Position numbers and translations under genes: made by a program. From a virus: a stretch of 45,753 nt of DNA. Below the pieces are notes generated by a model, which saw only the letters and a list, made by a program, of their open reading frames with translations, did not search any database and was not told where the DNA came from. Shown here piece by piece: positions 27,561-34,777 of this stretch (position 1 is its first letter; the number at the start of each line of letters is the position of its first letter). The stretch covers positions 1 to 45,753 of the IMG/VR virus record IMGVR_UViG_3300050119_000086; one strand, written 5' to 3'.

Positions 27561-28992
27561 GTGTGAGCGAGCTTTCTAATTCTTCCTCTGCCGGCAGTTC
27601 TATTTCGCGTTCGACATCGATTCCTTGGTAGCCGCTCTCGGGATCCCGTGCCAGACGTTCGCGTTCTTCTTGCGCATCGAGCACGCCGCGGTCGATGTAA
27701 TTTCCAGCCCTGACGCTGTCGTTGACCTTAATCTCGGCGAGGTCTTTGTCGGACATTTGATAGAGCGGATTGAATTCAAACGTGATGTCCATATCGATCT
27801 CGCCGTACATGGAAAGTTGCACTATTTTCAGAATCGTCTCGATCGGCGCGCGGTAATACGCTTCTTGTTGCGCTGCAATCCAGTCGTACCAGACTCTTAT
27901 TTCTCCTTCGCTGGAGGCGTTGAGGCCGGCCGGGGAGATTCCGGTGAGTATCATCGCGGGCATGCGACTCACCGAACACATCTGTTCCTGAGCCTGCGCT
28001 TGCAATTCGCTGAGGCCGCCAATAGGAACTGAGAGTTGCTCCAATTCTTCGCGCTCTTTGTCGAGAGCCATGACACCCTTGTTGCTGCGCGTTGCCGTGA
28101 AAAGCTTGATGCGAGAAAATAGATCCGTTCCGTCATCTCCGCCGGTCAGAACTTGATCCATCGAAGTCTTGAGCACGATGATCGAAAAATTGTTGATGAG
28201 GTCCGAGACGCTTTGCCGGGTACGCAACCAGTTGTTCACGTAGGGCTCGGCTAACTGGCTGAGGCTGATGCCGGAAAAATTGAATGCCGGCTTGAGGATG
28301 TCCGGCACCCAGCGCGTGATGACTATAAGCATGCGGCTTGCATGCCACTTCTGGCCCATTACCCACCAGCTGGAAGGTTTGTAAAAGTCCTGTTTCGACG
28401 GATCAAGCGCGTTGTACATCAGCGGAGTTGTCCAGATCGGCTCAACCACACGGAAGTTTTCGAGACTTCCTTTTTTGATCGTTCTTGGATCGAGAATCAG
28501 CGGCATAGATACATCGTGGCCCTTGAGGTCTATGAGTATTTGGCCGCTGCCGTAGAACGCGTCCTGCTCGGCGGCTAAGCGAATCACCTGCTGCACGCCA
28601 AGGCGCGCTAGTTCCTTGGTAATCTCGGTTATTTTCTTTTTTGTGCTCTCGCCCGCCGTCTCGCTGCTATTGAGCGTAATCCATTCACGCGTCAATTCGA
28701 TTCCGAGTCCCGAGGCCATATTGCGATACTCGGCTCGTAACGCGAGCATCATGAGAAAAGGGTAGCCCGGAAATCCTCCTATATCTCCGCCCGCGTACAT
28801 TGAACCAGCGGCCAGCGCATAACTATATGGAGCTTCGTCCATCGCAACTTGCGGTTTCTCGTTTTTGGGAACGACTCCTGGAAATAATTCGGGAGGCTTG
28901 ATCGGCCAGCGTGTCGGCTTGACGTCCTCTGCGAGCGCTTTGAATACAGACCGAGATAAGCCGTCTTTTCGGAGAGCGGGTTTCTTTTTCAC
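27547..28992 (-). CDS. Portal protein, DUF1073 family
   Basis: A 481-residue protein. DUF1073 hallmarks: GGFPGYPFLMMLALRAEYRNMASG near residues 70-95, then ELTREWITLNS, FYGSGQILIDLKG, SWWVMGQKWHASRMLIVI and a C-terminal ISPAGLNASSEGEIRVWYDW with QEAYYRAPIETILKIVQLS. This family forms the dodecameric DNA gateway. The N-terminal 50 residues end in VAMDEAP, resembling the AMD sites in capsid and protease. The start overlaps the terminase stop as ATGA. Confidence 0.93.
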   Translation of the reverse strand: MKKKPALRKDGLSRSVFKALAEDVKPTRWPIKPPELFPGVVPKNEKPQVAMDEAPYSYALAAGSMYAGGDIGGFPGYPFLMMLALRAEYRNMASGLGIELTREWITLNSSETAGESTKKKITEITKELARLGVQQVIRLAAEQDAFYGSGQILIDLKGHDVSMPLILDPRTIKKGSLENFRVVEPIWTTPLMYNALDPSKQDFYKPSSWWVMGQKWHASRMLIVITRWVPDILKPAFNFSGISLSQLAEPYVNNWLRTRQSVSDLINNFSIIVLKTSMDQVLTGGDDGTDLFSRIKLFTATRSNKGVMALDKEREELEQLSVPIGGLSELQAQAQEQMCSVSRMPAMILTGISPAGLNASSEGEIRVWYDWIAAQQEAYYRAPIETILKIVQLSMYGEIDMDITFEFNPLYQMSDKDLAEIKVNDSVRAGNYIDRGVLDAQEERERLARDPESGYQGIDVEREIELPAEEELESSLTRGTA

Positions 28993-30434
28993 TGTCTTCC
29001 CATCGCCTTTTCGATTGCGGCCTGCGTAACCTTCAACCTACCGTATAGCGGATAAAGCCTGCGTAACGCTTGGGTCATGGCATCCACCTGATCGTCATTT
29101 GCCGCCGCGGGGAATGATAACACCTCATTCAAAAAAGAGCGCATCCACGGCGTAATCTGCGGAAACGGCAGAAAAACATTCTTGGCTTCCCAAATCCAAG
29201 TAACTGCGTGGGCTCGCGCTAACTTTGATCCGTCCGGCTCGATCGGAATCAATCCAGGAACTTGAGATTTTAGAACGTCGATTACGGCTGGGCCGTTGGC
29301 TTTATCCTCGATCAGGATTTCGGATGTTTGCGGCCAGCTCTTGCGTAATTCGATCACGCTTTGAACCGTCGCGCTGAAACTCATCCGATCGCGCACCTGG
29401 TCGAGTAAATAGCAGTTCGCTCCGAACTTACCCCAAACTTGCCCCACCACAAAGTCCGTCCCATCTGTGTCTTTGAACGTGCAATCCCAAGAATTAATAA
29501 CCTTGTCAAAGCGCTCCGGCAAATCCTTGGGAGCGTAATGCTGAAGTCCCTCGGTCTTGAAAACATTTCCGCCCAGCGGTTGCGGCGATTGCTGATACAG
29601 CGCAGACCACCAATAGTCGCTTTGCAACGCTTTCTGCTGAAGCAAGAAGTCGAGGCTGCGGAATTCCGGACATAGCGGGCCAAGCGGCAGATCGGGGTTG
29701 TACCCGGTTTCGTTTGGATCGTTTATCGCGGGAAATCGCAGATGAGTCAGCCGCGGGTTGCCCCCAAAATGGCCCAGGATGCGAGCAGGGAGGTCGTCCT
29801 GAGCCCAACTGGTCGCCATGACGATTTGCCCCGACCGTTCGCTCAGCCGCGTGGAAAACACGCTCTGAAACCAATTCCACTGACTTTCCTTCACCGTTTC
29901 GCTGAGAGCGTCTTTTGCATCCCGAGTAGGATCGTCGATGATCCCACAGTCCAATGAGCGTCCAGTCAGCCCAGCTCCGATGCCGACGGCCAGATAGCTT
30001 CCCGTACCGCCCGGTGCCGTGAACTCACCGATTCGGCTCACCGCAAATTTGTCAGTGGCGGCCGGCGCAGGAAACAACCATTGATGCTCAGGTGAGGCGA
30101 GTACGCGCCGAACGTCTTGCGCCATCGAATTCGCCAATTCGTCCGAATAGCTGGCTGCGCCGATGCGCCATTCGGGATGTTTACCAAGCAGGAATGCAGG
30201 AAGCTTGCGTGAAACTATTTCCGATTTCCCGGTTTGCGGCGGAGATTGCAACACCAAAATCGGTCGCTTACCGGATTCTATATCGAGTATGAATCGATCC
30301 AGGGCTGCGCAGACGGTATCGGAAAACAGTGAGCGCGTGTACGCGGGAAAAGTGAATTGAATATAATCGGCGAGATGACTGGTAGCGTTGTAACCGCGGA
30401 GAAACTCTGCCTCTTTTTCAGCGAGCGTCAGCAT
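28989..30434 (-). CDS. terL: Terminase large subunit
   Basis: A 481-residue protein with the full terminase layout: Walker A SPPQTGKS (64-71), Walker B DCGIIDDP (162-169), coupling motif ATSW (207-210), and a C-terminal RNase H-like nuclease with candidate acids D317 in SWDCTF, E376 in LIEDKANG and D447/D448/D451 in NDDQVDAM. It cuts concatemers and drives DNA through the portal. The gene starts inside the end of the small-subunit-like gene (17-base overlap), the expected order. Confidence 0.96.
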   Translation of the reverse strand: MLTLAEKEAEFLRGYNATSHLADYIQFTFPAYTRSLFSDTVCAALDRFILDIESGKRPILVLQSPPQTGKSEIVSRKLPAFLLGKHPEWRIGAASYSDELANSMAQDVRRVLASPEHQWLFPAPAATDKFAVSRIGEFTAPGGTGSYLAVGIGAGLTGRSLDCGIIDDPTRDAKDALSETVKESQWNWFQSVFSTRLSERSGQIVMATSWAQDDLPARILGHFGGNPRLTHLRFPAINDPNETGYNPDLPLGPLCPEFRSLDFLLQQKALQSDYWWSALYQQSPQPLGGNVFKTEGLQHYAPKDLPERFDKVINSWDCTFKDTDGTDFVVGQVWGKFGANCYLLDQVRDRMSFSATVQSVIELRKSWPQTSEILIEDKANGPAVIDVLKSQVPGLIPIEPDGSKLARAHAVTWIWEAKNVFLPFPQITPWMRSFLNEVLSFPAAANDDQVDAMTQALRRLYPLYGRLKVTQAAIEKAMGRQ

Positions 30435-30891
30435 TTCTGTTGCGCTCTTGCAGAATCTCTGCGGCCAATTCGGCTAGAGATGTTGCTTTAAACTCTACGA
30501 GAATCGGGCCACCGTTCGGGCCACTCGACTCCGACTTATCGCGCTGGTTAAGATATTGCTTTCCGAGCCACACTAGCATGGTCTTGTCCCCGGTCATCGC
30601 GAGCGAGAATTGCTTCGTGCGTAGACTCACAAATCCCTTTTGTCTCTTTTCCGCGAAATAGTCCGCAAAACCGCAACCCTTCTCCCGCTGAATTGCCCGC
30701 TGAAGCGTGTCTACGCTGATTCCAAGTTGGGATGAAATCTCCTTCTCCGTGCACTGGCAACGACAGAGGTTCTCGACTTGCTCCCAATCGATTATGAGTT
30801 CCGGGCGCCCGCCTTTAGGACCGCTCGGCTTAGTCTTGCGAGTGCGCTTTTTCTTGGACAGAGAAGCCCTGGATTTGTTTTTCTGTTTCAT
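30418..30891 (-). CDS. Terminase small subunit-like protein with helix-turn-helix
   Basis: The start at 30891 (MKQKNKSRASLSKKKRTRKT) gives 157 residues; longer forms run into the neighbouring gene. After a very basic N-terminus there is a helix-turn-helix (CTEKEISSQLGISVDTLQRAI), then FADYFAEKRQKGFVSLRTKQFSLAMTGDKTMLVWLGKQYLNQRD, a pattern seen in phage small terminases. The C-terminus overlaps the terL start. It probably recognises the packaging site. No strong ribosome site precedes this ATG, so the start is not certain. Confidence 0.8.
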   Translation of the reverse strand: MKQKNKSRASLSKKKRTRKTKPSGPKGGRPELIIDWEQVENLCRCQCTEKEISSQLGISVDTLQRAIQREKGCGFADYFAEKRQKGFVSLRTKQFSLAMTGDKTMLVWLGKQYLNQRDKSESSGPNGGPILVEFKATSLAELAAEILQERNRNADAR

Positions 30892-30923
30892 CGCGTTTTC
30901 ATTATGCGCGCCCACTTGCCGAT

Positions 30924-31340
30924 TTACTTCTTGTCCTGTGGTACAGGTTTCGAAGCGGTTGCTGGAGCTTGCGGCACGGCGATGAATGCCGGGTCGTTTT
31001 CTTGCGTGCATCCCGGCACGCCCCGTTGAAGCAAAGAGCAAATAACCCACTGCTTCGAATCGACGCCCTGCTGAGCCTCGGTGGTTTCTTTCCCTAGTAG
31101 GGCGCGAGTATCGGCAATCTGTTTTTGGATATCCGCGAACTGCGTCTGAAGCGATTGCGCCTGCGTTTGTATGTACTGAGCCTGACTACCGAGTTCGAGG
31201 AGCTTGTTTTCGAGCGGAAGTATTTTCAGCTTTTGTTCCGCGCTGACGGTCGGCGGAGTATCCGTTTTTTTCGCTTGCTGGGCGAATAGCGGCAAAGAGG
31301 CGAAAAGAGTTAAAACAAGAATCCCATATCCGATTTTCAT
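30924..31340 (-). CDS. Small secreted coiled-coil protein
   Basis: A 138-residue protein with a good ribosome site (AGGAG). A signal peptide (MKIGYGILVLTLFASLPLFA, cleavage before QQ) is followed by a helical Gln/Leu-rich segment (LENKLLELGSQAQYIQTQAQ, then SLQTQFADIQKQI) with a heptad pattern, one Cys pair (CSLLQRGVPGC) and a Pro/Ala tail. It lies just before the terminase genes. A spanin-like or superinfection-exclusion role is conceivable, but there is no lipobox or membrane anchor beyond the signal peptide. Function unknown. Confidence 0.75.
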   Translation of the reverse strand: MKIGYGILVLTLFASLPLFAQQAKKTDTPPTVSAEQKLKILPLENKLLELGSQAQYIQTQAQSLQTQFADIQKQIADTRALLGKETTEAQQGVDSKQWVICSLLQRGVPGCTQENDPAFIAVPQAPATASKPVPQDKK

Positions 31341-31421
31341 GTAAGTCTCCTGTGTGATTTTAACGCTACTAAATATGGCAAAACTTTGCTCATCGTCCCC
31401 TCCATAAGAACCGAGCGCTGG

Positions 31422-32108
31422 TCATGGCTTCTCCAACTCGCGGCGATGATGCATATCCCAATAAATCGGGTCAAGTGGGCGCTTCTGAATTACATGCTTG
31501 AACTCATCCGACCGCGCAGCCCGTTCACGCCGGGCAACAAACTCGGCCAGCTCTGTAGCTATCGCTCGCCAGTCGTAGTTGACGCCAGCCAGCCAATGTT
31601 TTTTGCATAGCTCGCGTATGAAATCCTCTGACGTCCCGCCGCTCTCATTCGGTTCCTTCGCGGTTGGCGCGGTATTTCCTAATGAGAAGTCTACGACGCT
31701 GCGGACATGTCCAATCCAATCCTCTACTGTCGCGTACTGCATCGCACAATTGCAGAGATATGGAAACTCCCTCGACGAGTCGTCATTTCTGACACGGTGA
31801 TGTTTCATCAATGTGTCTTGCCAATACTTATGCACTTGGTCCTGCGGCGGCGTGCCCCCAGGTTCCACGATTCCATTTTGCTCTAGCCATTCCATCTGCG
31901 TCTGCGGTATCGGCTGCGGCGGCGTGCCCGCGTTCATCTTGGCTGCCTCGTATAAACATGAGCAATTGGGACAATGTGGCGGCGCAGACATCTTGGCTGC
32001 GAGGGCGTCCCGTACAGCCTCCAACTCATAGGTTGCCTCACTAGGGCCATATTTACTGCGCCACTTCGCAATCAGCTCATCAATCGCCTTCAGGTCGTCG
32101 GTGGTCAT
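31422..32108 (-). CDS. Hypothetical protein with a CxxC pair
   Basis: A 228-residue protein preceded by GGAGG. It begins MTTDDLKAIDELIAKWRSKYG and has an N-terminal helix, a CPNCSC cluster near residue 46 and a second cluster CNCAM near 120. Two similar AGTPPQ/GGTPPQ segments are encoded by a repeated GCGGCGTGCCC. The C-terminus is charged and helical (IATELAEFVARRERAARSDE). I do not recognise a family. Position between RusA and the terminases fits a late-early phage accessory gene. Confidence 0.65.
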   Translation of the reverse strand: MTTDDLKAIDELIAKWRSKYGPSEATYELEAVRDALAAKMSAPPHCPNCSCLYEAAKMNAGTPPQPIPQTQMEWLEQNGIVEPGGTPPQDQVHKYWQDTLMKHHRVRNDDSSREFPYLCNCAMQYATVEDWIGHVRSVVDFSLGNTAPTAKEPNESGGTSEDFIRELCKKHWLAGVNYDWRAIATELAEFVARRERAARSDEFKHVIQKRPLDPIYWDMHHRRELEKP

Positions 32109-32123
32109 GTCTTTTCCTCCGTC

Positions 32124-32582
32124 TTATGCGAAAAGTCCCAGGCTTTCCCTGTGAATCAAAACTGCTTCGTTATTTGTGGCCACTGTGATTTCCACTCGTT
32201 CAGGAATTCCGTAGTGCTTCGAGGCGATTAGATCGCAGACCTGGGAGTCGTCCTCGAAAATCACACCGGTCATGCTGTCGAATATGAGTCGGGCGAGCTT
32301 GTCGCAATCGGGCTTAACGGTAGGTCGTGTGACTTTCTTCGGCTTACTAGCCGGACGCGCGAGATAGAATTCCATTCGAACTGTGACTGCTTCGCCGCGT
32401 GGAATTATTTCTCCGCCGTTTTCTTTAGCCGCGTCAATAGCCGTCCGCGTGACTTCTTGGCGCCATGGCTTTTGCTTTTTGTTGTCGGATGTGAGTACTG
32501 CGCGGTTCCAGCCTTTCGGTATGAAAGATTTCATAGAGCCCTGTGGGATTGGAGTTCCGAAGACTACGAAAGAAAGTTTCAT
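32124..32582 (-). CDS. RusA-family Holliday junction resolvase
   Basis: The ATG at 32582 overlaps the upstream stop as ATGA, giving 152 residues. RusA features: an N-terminal beta strand (MKLSFVVFGTPIPQGSMK), a basic middle with ARPASKPKKVTRPTVKPD and the acidic catalytic set KPDCDKLARLIFDSMTGVIFE with DDSQVCDL (Asp92, Asp94, Asp102, Asp111/112). It resolves four-way junctions arising in phage replication and recombination, before packaging. It is coupled to the replication-type gene upstream. Confidence 0.92.
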   Translation of the reverse strand: MKLSFVVFGTPIPQGSMKSFIPKGWNRAVLTSDNKKQKPWRQEVTRTAIDAAKENGGEIIPRGEAVTVRMEFYLARPASKPKKVTRPTVKPDCDKLARLIFDSMTGVIFEDDSQVCDLIASKHYGIPERVEITVATNNEAVLIHRESLGLFA

Positions 32583-33139
32583 GCTCTTTTCCCGCGTTGC
32601 GATTCCCACCAATCGAGAGCTTTAGTTTTCAATTCTTCCTGCCGCCGTTGTAGCTCTTCGTCACTGATTTCGATGGTGAACTGCCGCCTTTTATCTGAAT
32701 GCAGTTTGGAGATTTCTTCTCTTGATTTTTTGATTGCGGCTTTCGCTACTTCGATATCGGTAGGGGCAAAATTAACTCGCTTCCTAATTTCAGTGAAGAA
32801 TTCCTTGGCTTCTTGTGGAGTAATTGTCGCTTCCTGTAACGCACGTATTTCAACCGCGTGAGATTCAAACCTGCGATCTTGAAGGTACCCGCGAACCTGT
32901 CCCGCTGTCGGACGAAAATCTTTTGGGTGTCTCTTGAACGTCTCAGAGAATGCGATATCAAGTTCGCGTGGTGTCAGATCCTCCAGACCGACTCGGTAGC
33001 CGATTGTGGCCATGCTCGTCATCTCGGGAATCGGGTAGTGATCCGCGAGAGCCAGCAGCCACTGTCCGAGATAATCCGAAGCTGGAGGCAATCGCAGCGG
33101 CGTGTCGATCAGTGCGCTGTTCTGCTTTTGATTTTTCAT
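32579..33139 (-). CDS. Replication-associated protein, helicase-loader-like (tentative)
   Basis: A 186-residue protein with a good ribosome site (AAGGAA). The N-terminal half has WLLALADHYPIPEMTSMATI, then LTPRELDIAFSETFKRHPKDF and RPTAGQVRGYLQDRR, which resembles small phage proteins encoded next to DUF1376 replication genes. The C-terminal half is charged and helical (EISKLHSDKRRQ, EELQRRQEELKTKALDWW). It overlaps the DUF1376 gene by 182 bases. A loader or replisome-accessory role is inferred only from context. Confidence 0.6.
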   Translation of the reverse strand: MKNQKQNSALIDTPLRLPPASDYLGQWLLALADHYPIPEMTSMATIGYRVGLEDLTPRELDIAFSETFKRHPKDFRPTAGQVRGYLQDRRFESHAVEIRALQEATITPQEAKEFFTEIRKRVNFAPTDIEVAKAAIKKSREEISKLHSDKRRQFTIEISDEELQRRQEELKTKALDWWESQRGKRA

Positions 33140-33671
33140 TTGGTTTTTCCTTTCGGATTGGGTGGGGAGAAGTTTTTAGAGTGTCGCGGCCCTTACTAGA
33201 AGCTCCCCCTCCCTTACCCAAGGGAACTTCAACTACAAGCTCACCGTCTGGTGTCTGGTTGTCTGGTTGTCTGGGATTAGCATGCCTCCGAGCATTGCTT
33301 GGAGCATTGCTTGGGGCATTGCTTGGAGCATGGCTATTCCAACGACTTTGCCATGCGGACCTACTCTTCTTTCTCCTTGAATCTGCGAAACTTAACTCCT
33401 CTTCGAAGCGTTTATTTGTCCATCCTAAATGAGTTGATATAAAGTGCTTCTTAAGGACTCTTTTTACCGCATCTTTTTCCGACGATTTACGACTAGAATT
33501 GCCATGTTTTTCCTGCACTTTACAGGCACGGAAAGCACACTCTAGGTTTGGTATCGGGAGCTCAGTTGAATATAGTTCGTCGAGTAAGAGGGCGTAGGCG
33601 CCGTGCTCTTCTAGGGTCAATCCTGAAGTGGAACGCGAGTAGTCACCTGGAAATCTTCGATAGTAGTTCAA
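32958..33671 (-). CDS. DUF1376 (YdaU-like) replication protein
   Basis: A 237-residue protein beginning MNYYRRFPGDYSRSTSGLTLEEHGAYALLLD, the DUF1376 opening. This family of winged-helix-like phage proteins sits where replication initiators do. A linker holds PSNAPSNAPSN encoded by three 12-bp repeats. The last 60 residues lie entirely over the next gene in another frame and look unstructured, so the functional protein may end near residue 175. Whether the long overlap is real or due to an indel cannot be told by eye. Confidence 0.75.
   Translation of the reverse strand: MNYYRRFPGDYSRSTSGLTLEEHGAYALLLDELYSTELPIPNLECAFRACKVQEKHGNSSRKSSEKDAVKRVLKKHFISTHLGWTNKRFEEELSFADSRRKKSRSAWQSRWNSHAPSNAPSNAPSNARRHANPRQPDNQTPDGELVVEVPLGKGGGASSKGRDTLKTSPHPIRKEKPNEKSKAEQRTDRHAAAIASSFGLSRTVAAGSRGSLPDSRDDEHGHNRLPSRSGGSDTTRT
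33291..33326. repeat. 12-bp tandem repeat, three copies (AGCATTGCTTGG)
   Basis: Three adjacent near-identical units inside the DUF1376 gene encode repeated SNAP units in its linker, with a degenerate fourth copy (AGCATGGCTATT) following. It is a likely site of length variation. Confidence 0.85.
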
Positions 33672-33714
33672 GCTCAGTTTCCCCTCAGAAACCGATCACT
33701 TCCGGTGCTAGTTT

Positions 33715-33993
33715 TTACCCACGGCAGAATCGACACGCCCACACTTTTGCGAGACCGAGTTCGCCATTCACCGGCACCATGCGCGTGACGCCGCACAGGC
33801 GCGATTGGTAGCTGCCAGGCCGTCCACAGAAGAAGCAAATACGGCCAAGCACCCTAATGCGATACCAGCGGTTGTAGCGCCTCACGTTGGCCCTGTGCGC
33901 CATTTTCCATTTAGAGGTAACCTGGCGCCGATGTTCGCGCACTCCTGGACGTGCAATGTGGCGTCGCTGACGATCGCTTGCCTTTAGGCGCAT
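33715..33993 (-). CDS. Small zinc-ribbon protein
   Basis: I start at the ATG at 33993 (AGGTG ribosome site), giving 92 residues; an upstream-extended form would run through the preceding genes. The protein has a very basic N-terminal half (MRLKASDRQRRH, RANVRRYNRWYRIRVLG) and two CxxC pairs (ICFFCGRP and ACRFCRG) 30 residues apart, a zinc-ribbon arrangement. The histidine of an HNH core is not evident. It may be a nucleic-acid-binding protein or a decayed HNH nuclease. Confidence 0.68.
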   Translation of the reverse strand: MRLKASDRQRRHIARPGVREHRRQVTSKWKMAHRANVRRYNRWYRIRVLGRICFFCGRPGSYQSRLCGVTRMVPVNGELGLAKVWACRFCRG

Positions 33994-34007
33994 CCGCACC
34001 TGTTGAG

Positions 34008-34100
34008 TCAATTTCGTGCCTTCTTCGCCTCGAGATACGCCCGCAGCGCAATCGCCTTGGTCCAGTCGTGCGCGATCGGCTTGAGGCGCAGAATCTTCAT
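34008..34100 (-). CDS. Very small protein (30 aa) coupled to the metallopeptidase
   Basis: An ATG at 34100 overlaps the native-frame stop of the metallopeptidase (ATGA) and encodes MKILRLKPIAHDWTKAIAL followed by RAYLEAKKARN. It can also be read as the continuation of the metallopeptidase's first frame, but the intervening residues there look out of frame. I treat it as a separate small gene; function unknown. Confidence 0.45.
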   Translation of the reverse strand: MKILRLKPIAHDWTKAIALRAYLEAKKARN

Positions 34101-34622
34101 TGAGTTCTGACCGAAACCGTGGTCTTGTCCTCTTCGAAAAGGGGATTCTTGGATCGTTGCCTGAGAGCCTTCGCAAATTCTTCCAGGTCCGATTTGTAGC
34201 AGCCGTGACGCTTCTACTACCTCGCGGAATTCTTCAATGTCGTGCTTCCGTACGCGCCAGACTTGCCGGCCTTTTTCGTCCTCTTTGGGCTCGCCCAACC
34301 GGTCTAGAGAAAAGGACGCATGGCAAAGTTCGTGATCCATCAGCGCGAGACGCTGTTCATCGTCAAAGTCGTCCCAATATTCTTTGTTGAGAACGATGAC
34401 GAAATCGAACGAGATGAATTCCCGGTGCAGGTCGGAGATTTTAACGCACCTTCCTAGAACGATATGGCCGTCAACGTCAGCCTTTAGGGCCTTGCGCCAA
34501 GCTAGCCCCACTTCAGCGTGCCGTAGTTCTTCATGCCACTTGAGCGCCTTGTTGAGCACGGACCATGCAGCATCGTTCTTACCTACGATTTGAAAATTGA
34601 CTTTCTTCGGCTTTGGTTCCAT
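34097..34622 (-). pseudogene. Putative phage metallopeptidase, interrupted by a +1 frameshift
   Basis: The N-terminal 135 residues match the phage metallopeptidase family: DFVIVLNKEYWDDFDDEQRLA, then the zinc motif DHELCH (HELCH at 97-101), and VRKHDIEEFREVVE. At 34211 one extra base breaks the frame. In the next frame the family-typical C-terminus is intact (RHGCYKSDLEEFAKALRQ, then RSKNPLFEEDKTTVSVRTQ) and ends in a TGA at 34097 that overlaps the next ATG. This is a real mutation, a sequencing indel or a programmed shift. The undisturbed first frame instead runs on to 34008. Confidence 0.72.
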
Positions 34623-34777
34623 TGGTGCCTCCTCAGTTGAATTTGCTGCTCACACTGGTGCTGATCCTCCACGAGATGCCAAACGCCGCAATCCAAGCAC
34701 AAAATGAGACGACCTTCTGCGATAAGGATACCGATGCGAATATCGTCCCAGATGCGCTCTTGAAGCAGAGCGTTCAC
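34583..34777 (-). CDS. Small zinc-binding-like protein
   Basis: A 64-residue protein whose ATG overlaps the ATPase stop as ATGA. It carries CLDCGVWHLVEDQHQC, two Cys, a His and a distal Cys in a spacing fit for one zinc ion. The C-terminus is basic. It overlaps the metallopeptidase start by 40 bases. Function unknown; small zinc proteins recur in this region. Confidence 0.6.
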   Translation of the reverse strand: MNALLQERIWDDIRIGILIAEGRLILCLDCGVWHLVEDQHQCEQQIQLRRHQWNQSRRKSIFKS

